64,000 bases of DNA, taken from contig DATFQX010000068.1 of the NCBI GenBank assembly GCA_035263865.1, forward strand, positions 11,170 through 75,169, given 5' to 3'. This stretch comes from VAZQ01 sp035263865. Lineage in GTDB: Bacteria; Pseudomonadota; Alphaproteobacteria; Rhizobiales; Xanthobacteraceae. Shown piece after piece: positions 53,945 through 64,000 of the stretch; within the stretch, counting starts at the first letter, position 1, and each line of letters opens with the position of its first letter. The notes beneath the pieces are model-generated. The model searched no databases. It worked only from the letters and a program-made list of their open reading frames with translations, and had not been told where the DNA came from. The position numbers and the translations under genes were made by a program.

Positions 53945-55282
53945 TCAGTCGTCCTCGCCATCCTCGCCCGGCTGAGCCACCGGCACCGCGCGCGCGCGTC
54001 GCTCCTCGAACCAACGCGGCGACGCCGTCCGACGCGCTGAGAGCGAACCGGTAATGCCGGGATCGCGCTTGACGGCGTAACGCGCCGCGCGCGCGGCGGC
54101 CTCTTCGCCTGACATGGCGTGCGGGTTGCAGGCGCGATGGCCGTCGCGCCTGCGCATCAAATCGACGTGGATATGATCGTAATGATAGGCGTTCGAACCT
54201 GGCGCCAGCACGGTGGCGAATTGATCGCAAGCCGCCGCCTGCACGTCGCGCAGAAATCCCTGCTCCTCGGGCAAACCATGCCAGCCATTCTTGACGTTGA
54301 TCTTGCGTCCGTCGGCAAGCGTGAACGAGGCGATGTCGAGCGCATTGCCGAAGGCATGCTCGGAAATGCTCGCGCGCGGATTGCCGTTCATGCCGCGACA
54401 GGAATAGGCGGAAATCTGCCTGATCTCAGCAACCGGTGAACCGAACCAGCGCATCGCCGCCGGTTGCACGGCGCCGCTGATCCAGCGCTCGAGCTCGGAC
54501 ACCATCGGGCAGGCGAGTGTCGCCGGCGGGCTCAGGGCGACGGGCGTGAACGATTGTGTGCCGCCGCGCGAGGGTCCCAGCGGCGCAATGGTCTCGCGCG
54601 CGGAGGATGCCGCGGGGGGCTCGCGTAGCGGATCGCGGCTGATGCCGCTCGAGCCGCGCCCCGTCGCCGGTGCATCAATCAGCGGCCGGCGGTCGTAGGG
54701 CTCGGGCGAAAAATCCTCGCGCGGCGAACCGACCGGCGCCGGAGATGAATATCTTGGAGGAGCCGGAGCAGGTGCAACACCATAGGGCCTGCGAAAATCG
54801 TACGGTTCCGCTGCGGCACTCGGCCCCTCGGTCATACCGGGAGGGCTAAGCGAGATAGGTTGATCGGTAGCGCCCTCACGAGGCAGCGCCTGCGGCGAGC
54901 GCAACTGGTAATCCGGCAGCACGCGCGATTGATACGAGGGCTCTGCCGGCGTGCCGGCCGGCCTGATCGGCCAACGTGGCGTGGCGCGTGGAATGTCACC
55001 GGGCGGCCGCAGATCGTCCATGTAACCGAGCGGCGCGCTCTCGCCCAACATTGATACCTTGAGCGGAAAATCAGCGCCGCACACGCCGGGCCCGCGGATC
55101 GGCTGCATGCGCGTGATGCCGGCGCCCTCTTTGACCATGCCGGAACCAAGGCATTGCACCTCGGCATCGTGGCGCCACGGCTCGCGTTCGGCAAAGAACA
55201 TGCTGCCGCTGCAACCCGCCAACACGCCGAGAACGCCAAGGACGATGGAGCCTACAAGATACCGACGCACTCCCCACGCCAT
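53945..55282 (-). CDS. Extensin-like C-terminal domain lipoprotein (LAS-type peptidase fold)
   Basis: 445 residues. Lipoprotein signal with lipobox VLAGC at about residue 24. A long Pro/Arg-rich middle of low complexity leads to the extensin-like domain (about 255-400), which starts LACPMVSELERWISGAVQPA. Metal-ligand patterns of the LAS peptidase fold are present: ISEHAFGNALDIASFTLADG (SxHxxGxAxD) and AYHYDHIHVDLMRRR (HxH). A role in peptidoglycan crosslink hydrolysis, as for MepK-like enzymes, is a family-based guess. The C-terminus is basic and Arg-rich. Confidence 0.85.
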   Translation of the reverse strand: MAWGVRRYLVGSIVLGVLGVLAGCSGSMFFAEREPWRHDAEVQCLGSGMVKEGAGITRMQPIRGPGVCGADFPLKVSMLGESAPLGYMDDLRPPGDIPRATPRWPIRPAGTPAEPSYQSRVLPDYQLRSPQALPREGATDQPISLSPPGMTEGPSAAAEPYDFRRPYGVAPAPAPPRYSSPAPVGSPREDFSPEPYDRRPLIDAPATGRGSSGISRDPLREPPAASSARETIAPLGPSRGGTQSFTPVALSPPATLACPMVSELERWISGAVQPAAMRWFGSPVAEIRQISAYSCRGMNGNPRASISEHAFGNALDIASFTLADGRKINVKNGWHGLPEEQGFLRDVQAAACDQFATVLAPGSNAYHYDHIHVDLMRRRDGHRACNPHAMSGEEAAARAARYAVKRDPGITGSLSARRTASPRWFEERRARAVPVAQPGEDGEDD

Positions 55283-55771
55283 GCGAGCAGGATGCGATGG
55301 TTTCTGTTAACTTTTCTTCAAAGATTGCCGCGCGGCCATCGGAGCACTCCTGTACGCGTCACGCTATGGTTAAGCACTGACGTTGAGCGCGTTGCTGCTG
55401 CTGGATTGCTGGCCGTGCAGGCTTTCGGCGCGCGTGCGCTTTCGCAACTGCGTTCGGCGCGGCGGCACGTGCGGTGCTTAATGCCGACGATCTCCGCCGC
55501 CGCCCTAACCCCATGGTCAGCCACGTGTTATCCCACGCGATCGGCGGAGCGAGTGAGTTCTGCGCAGGCCAAATATGAGCGGCGGGAGGGCCCTCATGTC
55601 TGTCATCCAAAATGCCGGGACGCGCCGGTTCGCATCGCGATATTAGAGTCTTGGCATGCTCAAGCAGATCGGCACGCATTCGCTTTCGGCGGCGCAATAT
55701 ATTTGTCATTAGGACGACGTCACCGCTCTGCTACATTGCAGTCTCAAAAAAATGAGGTCGGAGGACGCGAC
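55283..55771. other. Intergenic region without a recognisable gene
   Basis: 489 bp between the extensin-like gene and the small ORF at 55772. Long open frames here are composition artefacts of high GC: none has a ribosome site or family resemblance. The stretch just before 55772 (55691-55740) is more A/T-rich and may hold the promoter of the small gene; TTAGGA (55709) and TACATT (55732) are spaced 17 bp but match consensus weakly. Confidence 0.6.
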
Positions 55772-55855
55772 GTGGACCTTGCTTTAAAGCTCAACGTGTT
55801 GGCCGTGCTCGCAGTGTTTGCGTTCGTCGGCGCGATCCTCTTAGGCGCGCTTTGA
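55772..55855 (+). CDS. Tiny single-helix membrane protein
   Basis: 27 residues from GTG 55772: MDLALKLNVLAVLAVFAFVG followed by AILLGAL. Almost the whole protein is one transmembrane helix with a short polar N-terminus. A GGAGG ribosome site lies 7 bp upstream and a perfect hairpin plus T-run terminator lies 47 bp downstream, so the unit looks like a complete small gene. I recall similar small membrane proteins in Bradyrhizobium but cannot confirm it here. Function unknown. Confidence 0.6.
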   Translation: MDLALKLNVLAVLAVFAFVGAILLGAL

Positions 55856-55902
55856 GTTCGAGTATCTTGCGGGCATTGCCGCATTTCGACACCGTTTTTC
55901 TT

Positions 55903-55933
55903 ACACCGGAGAGCGCAACTTCTCCGGTGTTTT
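55903..55933 (+). terminator. Rho-independent terminator of the small membrane-protein gene
   Basis: A perfect 10-bp stem, ACACCGGAGA with TCTCCGGTGT, loop GCGCAACT, then TTT. It stands alone from the following repeat. Confidence 0.8.
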
Positions 55934-55995
55934 GTATCTTGATGAGCGCTACACGACCTTTCGCGCTTAAAGGGGAATTGAATTAGCTCAATGTG

Positions 55996-56120
55996 CGTCA
56001 TGGCCGGGCAGAAGCGCGTCAAAGACGCGCGTAAACGCGCTGGCGGCCATCCACGTCTTCACTCAAGCCGCCGGGCTGCGATAAAGCGTGGATGCCCCGC
56101 GACAAGCGCGGGCATGACGA
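55996..56120. repeat. Palindromic repeat family B
   Basis: About 125 bp beginning CGTCATGGCCGGGC and ending GGGCATGACG, with an inner CCGCGACAAGCGCGG hairpin. It lies between the small ORF terminator and the end of metH. The outer CGTCATG...CATGACG ends are a perfect inverted match. A related short form may be the hairpin at 52696-52720. Confidence 0.65.
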
Positions 56121-56129
56121 GCCACGTCG

Positions 56130-59873
<3,744 letters not shown>

Positions 59874-59876
59874 GGC

Positions 59877-60833
59877 TCAGGCGCGCTCCTTCTCCACAAT
59901 GGGAAGAGGAGGTGCATCCTGTTGCTGGCTCGGCCGCAGGCCGAGCAAGTGACAGACCGCGTAGACCAGATCGGCGCGGTTCATGGTGTAGAAGTGAAAA
60001 TCGGTGACGCCGCGATCGACGAGATCGAGCACTTGCTCGGCCGCGACGGCGGCGGCGATGAGCTTGCGCGTCGCGGCATCGTCTTCCAGACCATCGAACC
60101 GCTTGGCGAGCCAGTCGGGCACCGAAGCGCCGCAGCGGGCGGCGAACGCCTTGGTTTGCTTGAAATTCTGTACCGGCAGAATGCCGGGCACGACCGGGAC
60201 GTCGATGCCGCGGGCGCGCACACGGTCGAGATAGCGGAAAAAGAGGTCGTTCTCGAAAAAGAATTGGGTGATCGCGCGCGCCGCGCCAGCATCCACCTTG
60301 GCCGCCAACATGTCGAGGTCGGCTTCGACTGTCGGGCTATCCGGATGTTTTTCCGGATAAGCCGAGACCGACACCTCGACGTCGGAGAGACGCTTGATGC
60401 CGGCCACGAGATCGGCGCCGTTGCGATAACCGCCGGGATGCGGCGCATAGCGCTCGCCGACCCCGCCGAGCGGGTCCCCGCGCAGCGCCACGATGTGGCG
60501 CACGCCGGCTGCGCAATAATTGCGGATCACGGCGTCGATCTCCTCGCGCCTGGCGGCGACGCAGGTCAGATGCGCCGCAGGGAAAAGCGCGGTCTCGGCC
60601 AGAATCCGTTTGACGGTCGAATGCGTGCGCTCGCGCGTCGAGCCGCCCGCGCCGTAGGTGACCGAGACGAAATTGGGCTGCAGCGGCGCAAGCCGCGTGA
60701 TCGACTCCCACAGCGTCTTTTCCATCTCCTCGGTCTTGGGCGGAAAGAACTCGAACGAGACACGGATATGTCGCGGCTCGCCGTCGCCGTGCGGTCGTAC
60801 GAAGCGGCTGGCGCGGGGTTCTGAGAACATCAC
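59877..60833 (-). CDS. metF: Methylenetetrahydrofolate reductase
   Basis: Supplies methyltetrahydrofolate for MetH by reducing methylene-THF with FAD and NADH. 318 residues. Conserved segments: HIRVSFEFFPPKTEEMEKTL, FVSVTYGAGGSTRERTHSTV, HIVALRGDPLGGVGERYAPH, ITQFFFENDLFFRYLDRV and VVPGILPVQNFKQTKAFAAR. It overlaps the upstream regulator by the ATGA pattern and precedes metH by 3 bp, so the three genes form one coupled operon. Confidence 0.97.
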   Translation of the reverse strand: MMFSEPRASRFVRPHGDGEPRHIRVSFEFFPPKTEEMEKTLWESITRLAPLQPNFVSVTYGAGGSTRERTHSTVKRILAETALFPAAHLTCVAARREEIDAVIRNYCAAGVRHIVALRGDPLGGVGERYAPHPGGYRNGADLVAGIKRLSDVEVSVSAYPEKHPDSPTVEADLDMLAAKVDAGAARAITQFFFENDLFFRYLDRVRARGIDVPVVPGILPVQNFKQTKAFAARCGASVPDWLAKRFDGLEDDAATRKLIAAAVAAEQVLDLVDRGVTDFHFYTMNRADLVYAVCHLLGLRPSQQQDAPPLPIVEKERA

Positions 60834-61831
60834 GCCACCTCCAGCGCGGGCGCCGCGAGCGCGAGGCGCGGATCGTGCCCGAGCCAGAGCGAGACGGCGA
60901 TCTTACCTTCGGAAGCGGGCTCCGGAGGAAGGCTCTGCTGCAGCAAGACCGTAAGCCCGGCGGCTTTCATCCACTGCGTCACGCTCTCCGGCGAAAAGCC
61001 GAGGCGTCGATGGGCGTGCTCGTCGCGAAGAAATTCGAGATCGTGCGGGGCGAAATCGACGACGAGCAAGCGGCCGCCCGGTCGCAGCACCCGCGCCGCC
61101 TCTTCTATCGCGCGCGCGCCGTCCTCGAGGAAGTGCAGGACCTGGTGGATGACGACGGCATCGAAACTGTCCTTGGGCAATGCGAGATCGTAGATATCGC
61201 CCTGACGCACGCTGCAATGCCGCAGCCCGGCGCGATCAAGCCGCGCGCGCGCGAGCGAGAGCATGTCGAGGGACAGATCAAGCCCGAGACCACGCTCGAT
61301 CTGTGGCGCAAGCAGTTCGAGTATGCGCCCCGTCCCGGTGCCGAGATCGAGGAGTGCGCGCACGGGAGCGTCGGCGAGCGCGCCGATGATGGCCGCCTCC
61401 ACGGCCTCGTCGGCGACATGCAGTTTGCGGATGCGGTCCCACTCGGCCGCGTGCTGGCGGAAATAGTTTTGCGCGGCCTGCGCCCGTTGCGCCCGCACCG
61501 CGGCGAGGCGCTCGCGATCGCGCGAGAGCGTCACGTCCTCGGGATCGAGGTGGGCGATGAGCTCGCGGGCAAGCTTGGCGGCATCCCCACGGTCGCCCAG
61601 GCGGAAGAACGCCCATGACCCTTCGCGAAAGCGTTCGACCAATCCCGCCTCGGCGAGAAGCCGCAGATGGCGGGAAATGCGCGGCTGGGATTGGCGCAGG
61701 ATGGCGGTGAGATCGGAAACCGTCAGCTCGGCCTCGGCCAACAGCGCGAGGATGCGCAGCCGCGTGGCCTCGGCGGCGGCCTTGAGCGCCTCGTAGATGG
61801 TGTCGAACGGCAGGTGGGCACGGGTGGGCAT
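60830..61831 (-). CDS. ArsR-family regulator fused to a SAM-dependent methyltransferase
   Basis: 333 residues. The N-terminal winged helix (about 10-95) is ArsR-like: EATRLRILALLAEAELTVSD, then RQSQPRISRHLRLLAEAGLV. The C-terminal class I methyltransferase domain has motif I ALLDLGTGTGRILELLAP (about residue 160), followed by LDLSLDMLSLARARL and VLRPGGRLLVVDFAPHD. It is the first gene of the metF-metH operon and a near-perfect 18-bp palindrome lies 40 bp before its start. This fits a regulator that reads SAM or S-adenosylhomocysteine through its methyltransferase fold; ArsR-type SahR regulators of the SAM cycle are known in Proteobacteria. The effector is not proven by sequence. Confidence 0.9.
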   Translation of the reverse strand: MPTRAHLPFDTIYEALKAAAEATRLRILALLAEAELTVSDLTAILRQSQPRISRHLRLLAEAGLVERFREGSWAFFRLGDRGDAAKLARELIAHLDPEDVTLSRDRERLAAVRAQRAQAAQNYFRQHAAEWDRIRKLHVADEAVEAAIIGALADAPVRALLDLGTGTGRILELLAPQIERGLGLDLSLDMLSLARARLDRAGLRHCSVRQGDIYDLALPKDSFDAVVIHQVLHFLEDGARAIEEAARVLRPGGRLLVVDFAPHDLEFLRDEHAHRRLGFSPESVTQWMKAAGLTVLLQQSLPPEPASEGKIAVSLWLGHDPRLALAAPALEVA

Positions 61832-61870
61832 GACGTGCGGTGGGCAGGGTGGGACGAAGCTTGGCTGGCG

Positions 61871-61888
61871 TATAAAGATATCTCTATA
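61871..61888 (-). promoter_or_regulatory. 18-bp palindromic operator before the arsR-metF-metH operon
   Basis: TATAAAGATATCTCTATA: eight of nine base pairs are symmetric around GATATC (only position 5/14 differs). It starts 40 bp upstream of the regulator's ATG, in an A/T-rich stretch that probably also contains the promoter. It is the expected size for a winged-helix ArsR dimer. Confidence 0.75.
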
Positions 61889-62035
61889 GGTTTAAATGGT
61901 CTTGGCAAGACCCAAAATGCGGGCCTGTTCGGTTCCGGACTTGACACCGCTTACGGCCCGACCCGACTTGCGATCGTTGGGAGCCGACCCGGCCCTGGGG
62001 CGCCATCAATTGGGTTTCACAGGAGGAATCCGTCT

Positions 62036-62533
62036 ATGGCCGAGGACCCCCTGGGCATCCGTGACGGCGAGATCGCGGTCGAGCTGCCGCAGAACTTCGA
62101 CGCCTCGCTCTATTTCATCGGCCGCATCCGCACACCTTGGACGCGGCGCGAGGACTGCCCGAAAAATGCCCGTGAATCCGACGCGGTCTGCACCATCCTC
62201 GTCGATGAACGCTGGGCCGAGGCGCTCACCGGTGTCGAGACCTGCAGCCACCTTGTGCTGCTTTATTGGATGAGCCGCTCGCGGCGCGATTTGGTGCTGC
62301 AGGTGCCGCGGCACTACGGCGTCGGGCGCGGCACGTTTGCGCTGAGATCGCCGGCGAGGCCCAATCCGATCGCCATAAGCGTTCCGCGATTGCTGCGCGT
62401 CGAGGGCACGAGGCTCTCGGTCGTCGGGCTCGACTGCCTCGACGACACGCCGCTTCTGGATATCAAGCCCTATTTTGCGTCGACCGACGCCGTCACCGAC
62501 GCGGTGGTCGGCTGGCACGCGGCGAAACGATGA
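62036..62533 (+). CDS. trmO: tRNA (adenine37-N6)-methyltransferase TrmO (TsaA-like)
   Basis: 165 residues from ATG 62036 (MAEDPLGIRDGEIAVELPQN); a perfect AGGAGG lies 10 bp upstream. The longer frame to 61667 overlaps the neighbouring operator and is not coding. TrmO features: ASLYFIGRIRTPWTRREDCP, ALTGVETCSHLVLLYWMSRS, RGTFALRSPARPNPIAISV and DCLDDTPLLDIKPYF. In E. coli the enzyme methylates ct6A37 in threonine tRNA. It is divergent from the methionine operon regulator by about 205 bp. Confidence 0.88.
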   Translation: MAEDPLGIRDGEIAVELPQNFDASLYFIGRIRTPWTRREDCPKNARESDAVCTILVDERWAEALTGVETCSHLVLLYWMSRSRRDLVLQVPRHYGVGRGTFALRSPARPNPIAISVPRLLRVEGTRLSVVGLDCLDDTPLLDIKPYFASTDAVTDAVVGWHAAKR

Positions 62534-62573
62534 GCCCATCCCCGAATTGGGCGACAGTATCATGACGCCGTTG

Positions 62574-62592
62574 GGCCGGTGACGGCCTTTTT
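62574..62592 (+). terminator. Rho-independent terminator after trmO
   Basis: Stem GGCCG with CGGCC, loop GTGA, followed by TTTTT. It lies about 40 bp after the trmO stop. Confidence 0.65.
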
Positions 62593-62761
62593 CGGCTGGC
62601 GTCAACACGGGGTTGTTACCGCGACGCGGTAGGCTCAAAAGAATCAAAGATTCCAATTTGATCCGGGCGCGGTAACCAATTCGCAGGATTAATTCTGCGC
62701 AAGCTTTTTGAACCCCGCCACCCCCCCGCTCCGACCAACGGACGTCAAAGGGGGACGTGTC

Positions 62762-63427
62762 ATGTACAATTTTACCCGCCTGAAGACCGTCGCCGCGGTC
62801 GCGGCCCTTCTTGTCGCGAGCGCGACCACGGCGGCTTCCGCCAATCCGTTCAACCCATTCGAGGCGCTGTTCGGCCCGCGGCGCCCGCCGGTGACCGCGC
62901 CCGCTTACGCCAATCCGCAGGACGATGCGAGCGAGCTGCGCAGCGATCTCCAGCGCCAGATCGTCAACTACCGTAGCAGCGAGGCGCCCGGCACCATCAT
63001 CATCGATACGCCCAACACTTACCTTTACCTGGTGCTGCCCGGCGGCAAGGCCATGCGCTACGGCATTGGCGTGGGCCGCGAAGGCTTCACTTGGTCCGGC
63101 ACGAAGACGATCGAGCGCAAGGCCGAGTGGCCGGATTGGACGCCGCCACCGGAGATGATTGCCCGCTCGCCTTATCTGCCGCGCTTCATGGCGGGCGGCG
63201 TCACCAATCCGCTCGGCGCGCGCGCCATGTATCTCAGCGGCTCTTTCTACCGCATCCACGGCACCAACGCGCCCGGCTCCATCGGCAGCCGCGCGACGGC
63301 CGGATGCATCCGCATGGTCAACGAGGACGTCATCGACCTTTATGACCGCGTCAAGGTCGGCACCAAGGTCGTGGTGATGCCCGCCGCGGAGCGTCGCGCC
63401 GCCGCCTGGTTCAACCCGTTCCAGTAA
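62762..63427 (+). CDS. L,D-transpeptidase (YkuD domain)
   Basis: 221 residues from ATG 62762 (MYNFTRLKTVAAVAALLVAS), with AAAGGGGGA upstream. A signal peptide is followed by a short Pro-rich region, then the YkuD domain (about 75-215): TIIIDTPNTYLYLVLPGGKA, then YRIHGTNAPGSIGSRATAGC with the catalytic His and Cys, followed by IRMVNEDVIDLYDRVKVGT. It crosslinks peptidoglycan 3-3 or attaches proteins in the periplasm. The motif has Thr-Ala where SH before GC is more common, but the catalytic Cys is kept. A sequence with several inverted repeats (62615-62676) lies in its leader. Confidence 0.92.
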   Translation: MYNFTRLKTVAAVAALLVASATTAASANPFNPFEALFGPRRPPVTAPAYANPQDDASELRSDLQRQIVNYRSSEAPGTIIIDTPNTYLYLVLPGGKAMRYGIGVGREGFTWSGTKTIERKAEWPDWTPPPEMIARSPYLPRFMAGGVTNPLGARAMYLSGSFYRIHGTNAPGSIGSRATAGCIRMVNEDVIDLYDRVKVGTKVVVMPAAERRAAAWFNPFQ

Positions 63428-63504
63428 ACATCGCGGCAGCGGCCGGAAACGCACTTTTTGTGATCGCCGTCACAGCGGTACGGCCGCGGTCTCCCTATTA
63501 ACTC

Positions 63505-63610
63505 TATGCAAGGCGGGCTGGACGGCTTTCAGATTCCCCCAATCCCCGAGCCGTCCTGACATACGCCGAACCTGGGACTAGCCCCGCGACCCCGCGGGGT
63601 TTTCTTTTTT
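63505..63610 (+). ncRNA. Candidate trans-acting small RNA with C-rich loop
   Basis: A perfect 8-bp stem, GGACGGCT (63520-63527) with AGCCGTCC (63549-63556), closes a 21-base loop containing ATTCCCCCAATCCCCG, unpaired and complementary to ribosome sites. About 25 bases later comes a canonical rho-independent terminator: CCCCGCG (63582-63588), loop ACCC, CGCGGGG, then TTTTCTTTTTT to 63610. This layout (C-rich loop plus U-tailed terminator) is typical of small regulatory RNAs in Rhizobiales. It follows the L,D-transpeptidase by about 80 bp; a 3'-UTR origin is possible. The 5' end is not determined and I see no clear promoter. Confidence 0.55.
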
Positions 63611-63951
63611 GCGGGCGGCGTTCTGCGGGCCTCGATTTTAGTCGGGAAGGGCAAACGCCGGGTCCGCTGCGCTCAGCCGATCCGCTCCTGATCGCCGGCG
63701 CTTTCCCCGTGGCACCCGTCGTTTGTTTAAGGTAAGTCCGGGCCAAAATAACAGTGTTCAAGCTCTCACCTGCGCCACTGCCACCGCCAAAAACCGCCTG
63801 AGCATCCGCGCAATGCTCATACGTCGTTTCCGGCAGCCAGCGATTGCAGGGCAATCGCTATTTATGAGTACACGCCCTACCTTCCTTGCATGCCGGACCG
63901 CAGTTTGTACCGTCCCGTTGAGCGGTAATTGTTCCACTCTCCGGGAGGTGC
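63611..63951. other. Intergenic region with a long imperfect hairpin
   Basis: No gene recognised on either strand. The stretch 63642-63710 can fold: GGGAA and CGCCGG on the left pair with CCGGCG and TTTCCC on the right. The short open frames here have no ribosome site or family resemblance. Confidence 0.4.
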
Positions 63952-64000
63952 GTGTTTGAGATTGCAGTACCATCTCCCCTGCACGACACCGCCGTTCGTG
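63952..64000 (+). CDS. Possible start of a gene running off the window
   Basis: GTG at 63952 gives MFEIAVPSPLHDTAVR before the edge. GGGAGG lies 5 bp upstream. Sixteen residues are too few to name a family. A short chance frame is also possible. Confidence 0.3.
   Translation, partial: MFEIAVPSPLHDTAVR

Noticed and set aside
55154..55855. A 233-codon frame ending with the small membrane protein
   Set aside because: Most of it is low-complexity and overlaps the start of the extensin-like gene; only the last 27 codons have a ribosome site and sensible composition.
63504..63854. A 116-codon minus-strand frame at the right end
   Set aside because: It covers the candidate sRNA and terminator, has no good ribosome site and shows low-complexity composition.

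Overview
The window is GC-rich chromosomal DNA from an alphaproteobacterium, most likely a Hyphomicrobiales (Rhizobiales) member related to Bradyrhizobium, Rhodoplanes or Pseudolabrys. The evidence is protein resemblance (recalled, not searched), the order of the division and cell-wall cluster, an alphaproteobacterial-type RNase P RNA, and a run of tripartite-tricarboxylate (Bug/TctC-type) binding proteins. I saw no tRNA, rRNA, insertion sequence, prophage gene or CRISPR array.

Layout. 1-10.9 kb is an accessory, catabolic and transport region: a CoA-transferase cut by the window edge, a decayed DUF2252 gene, three Bug-type binding proteins, a 4,5-dihydroxyphthalate-decarboxylase-like protein, an FMN-binding split-barrel protein, an amino-acid-type ABC binding protein, a nitrilase-superfamily amidase and an MFS carrier. 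Six of these genes carry frameshifts or a nonsense codon. 11-17.7 kb holds prmA (with a palindromic repeat inserted in frame), an aminopeptidase P, a Bcr/CflA-type efflux pump and an orphan molybdenum hydroxylase large subunit.

17.8-43.4 kb is the core on the minus strand. Read in transcription order it is mraZ-rsmH-ftsL-ftsI-murE-murF-mraY-murD-ftsW-murG-murC-murB-ddl-ftsQ-ftsA-ftsZ, then lpxC, bamD, recN and ligA. Genes are tightly packed with several ATGA stop/start overlaps, and all are intact. Together they make the lipid-linked peptidoglycan precursor, build the divisome, start lipid A synthesis and insert outer-membrane proteins. A four-repeat MraZ operator lies upstream of mraZ.

43.7-52.7 kb: a PRC-barrel secreted protein behind a possible general-stress promoter, an N-acetylmuramoyl-L-alanine amidase, rnpB, a TAXI-type binding protein, a broken Bug gene divergent from a truncated LysR regulator, and a large HyuA-HyuB (5-oxoprolinase-type) fusion. 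52.7-55.9 kb: a Tim44-like membrane protein, an extensin-like lipoprotein and a tiny one-helix protein with its own terminator. 56.1-61.9 kb is a methionine/one-carbon operon (ArsR-methyltransferase fusion, metF, metH) with an 18-bp palindromic operator. The end carries trmO, an L,D-transpeptidase, a candidate small RNA with a C-rich loop and a strong terminator, and possibly the start of one more gene.

The most notable observations are: the clustering of inactivating mutations in solute-uptake genes while about 26 kb of core genes is undamaged; the palindromic repeat translated inside PrmA; the ArsR-methyltransferase regulator with its near-perfect palindrome; the regular 10-bp-period MraZ box; and the candidate sRNA at the right end. 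I found no clear candidate for an entirely new multi-gene system.
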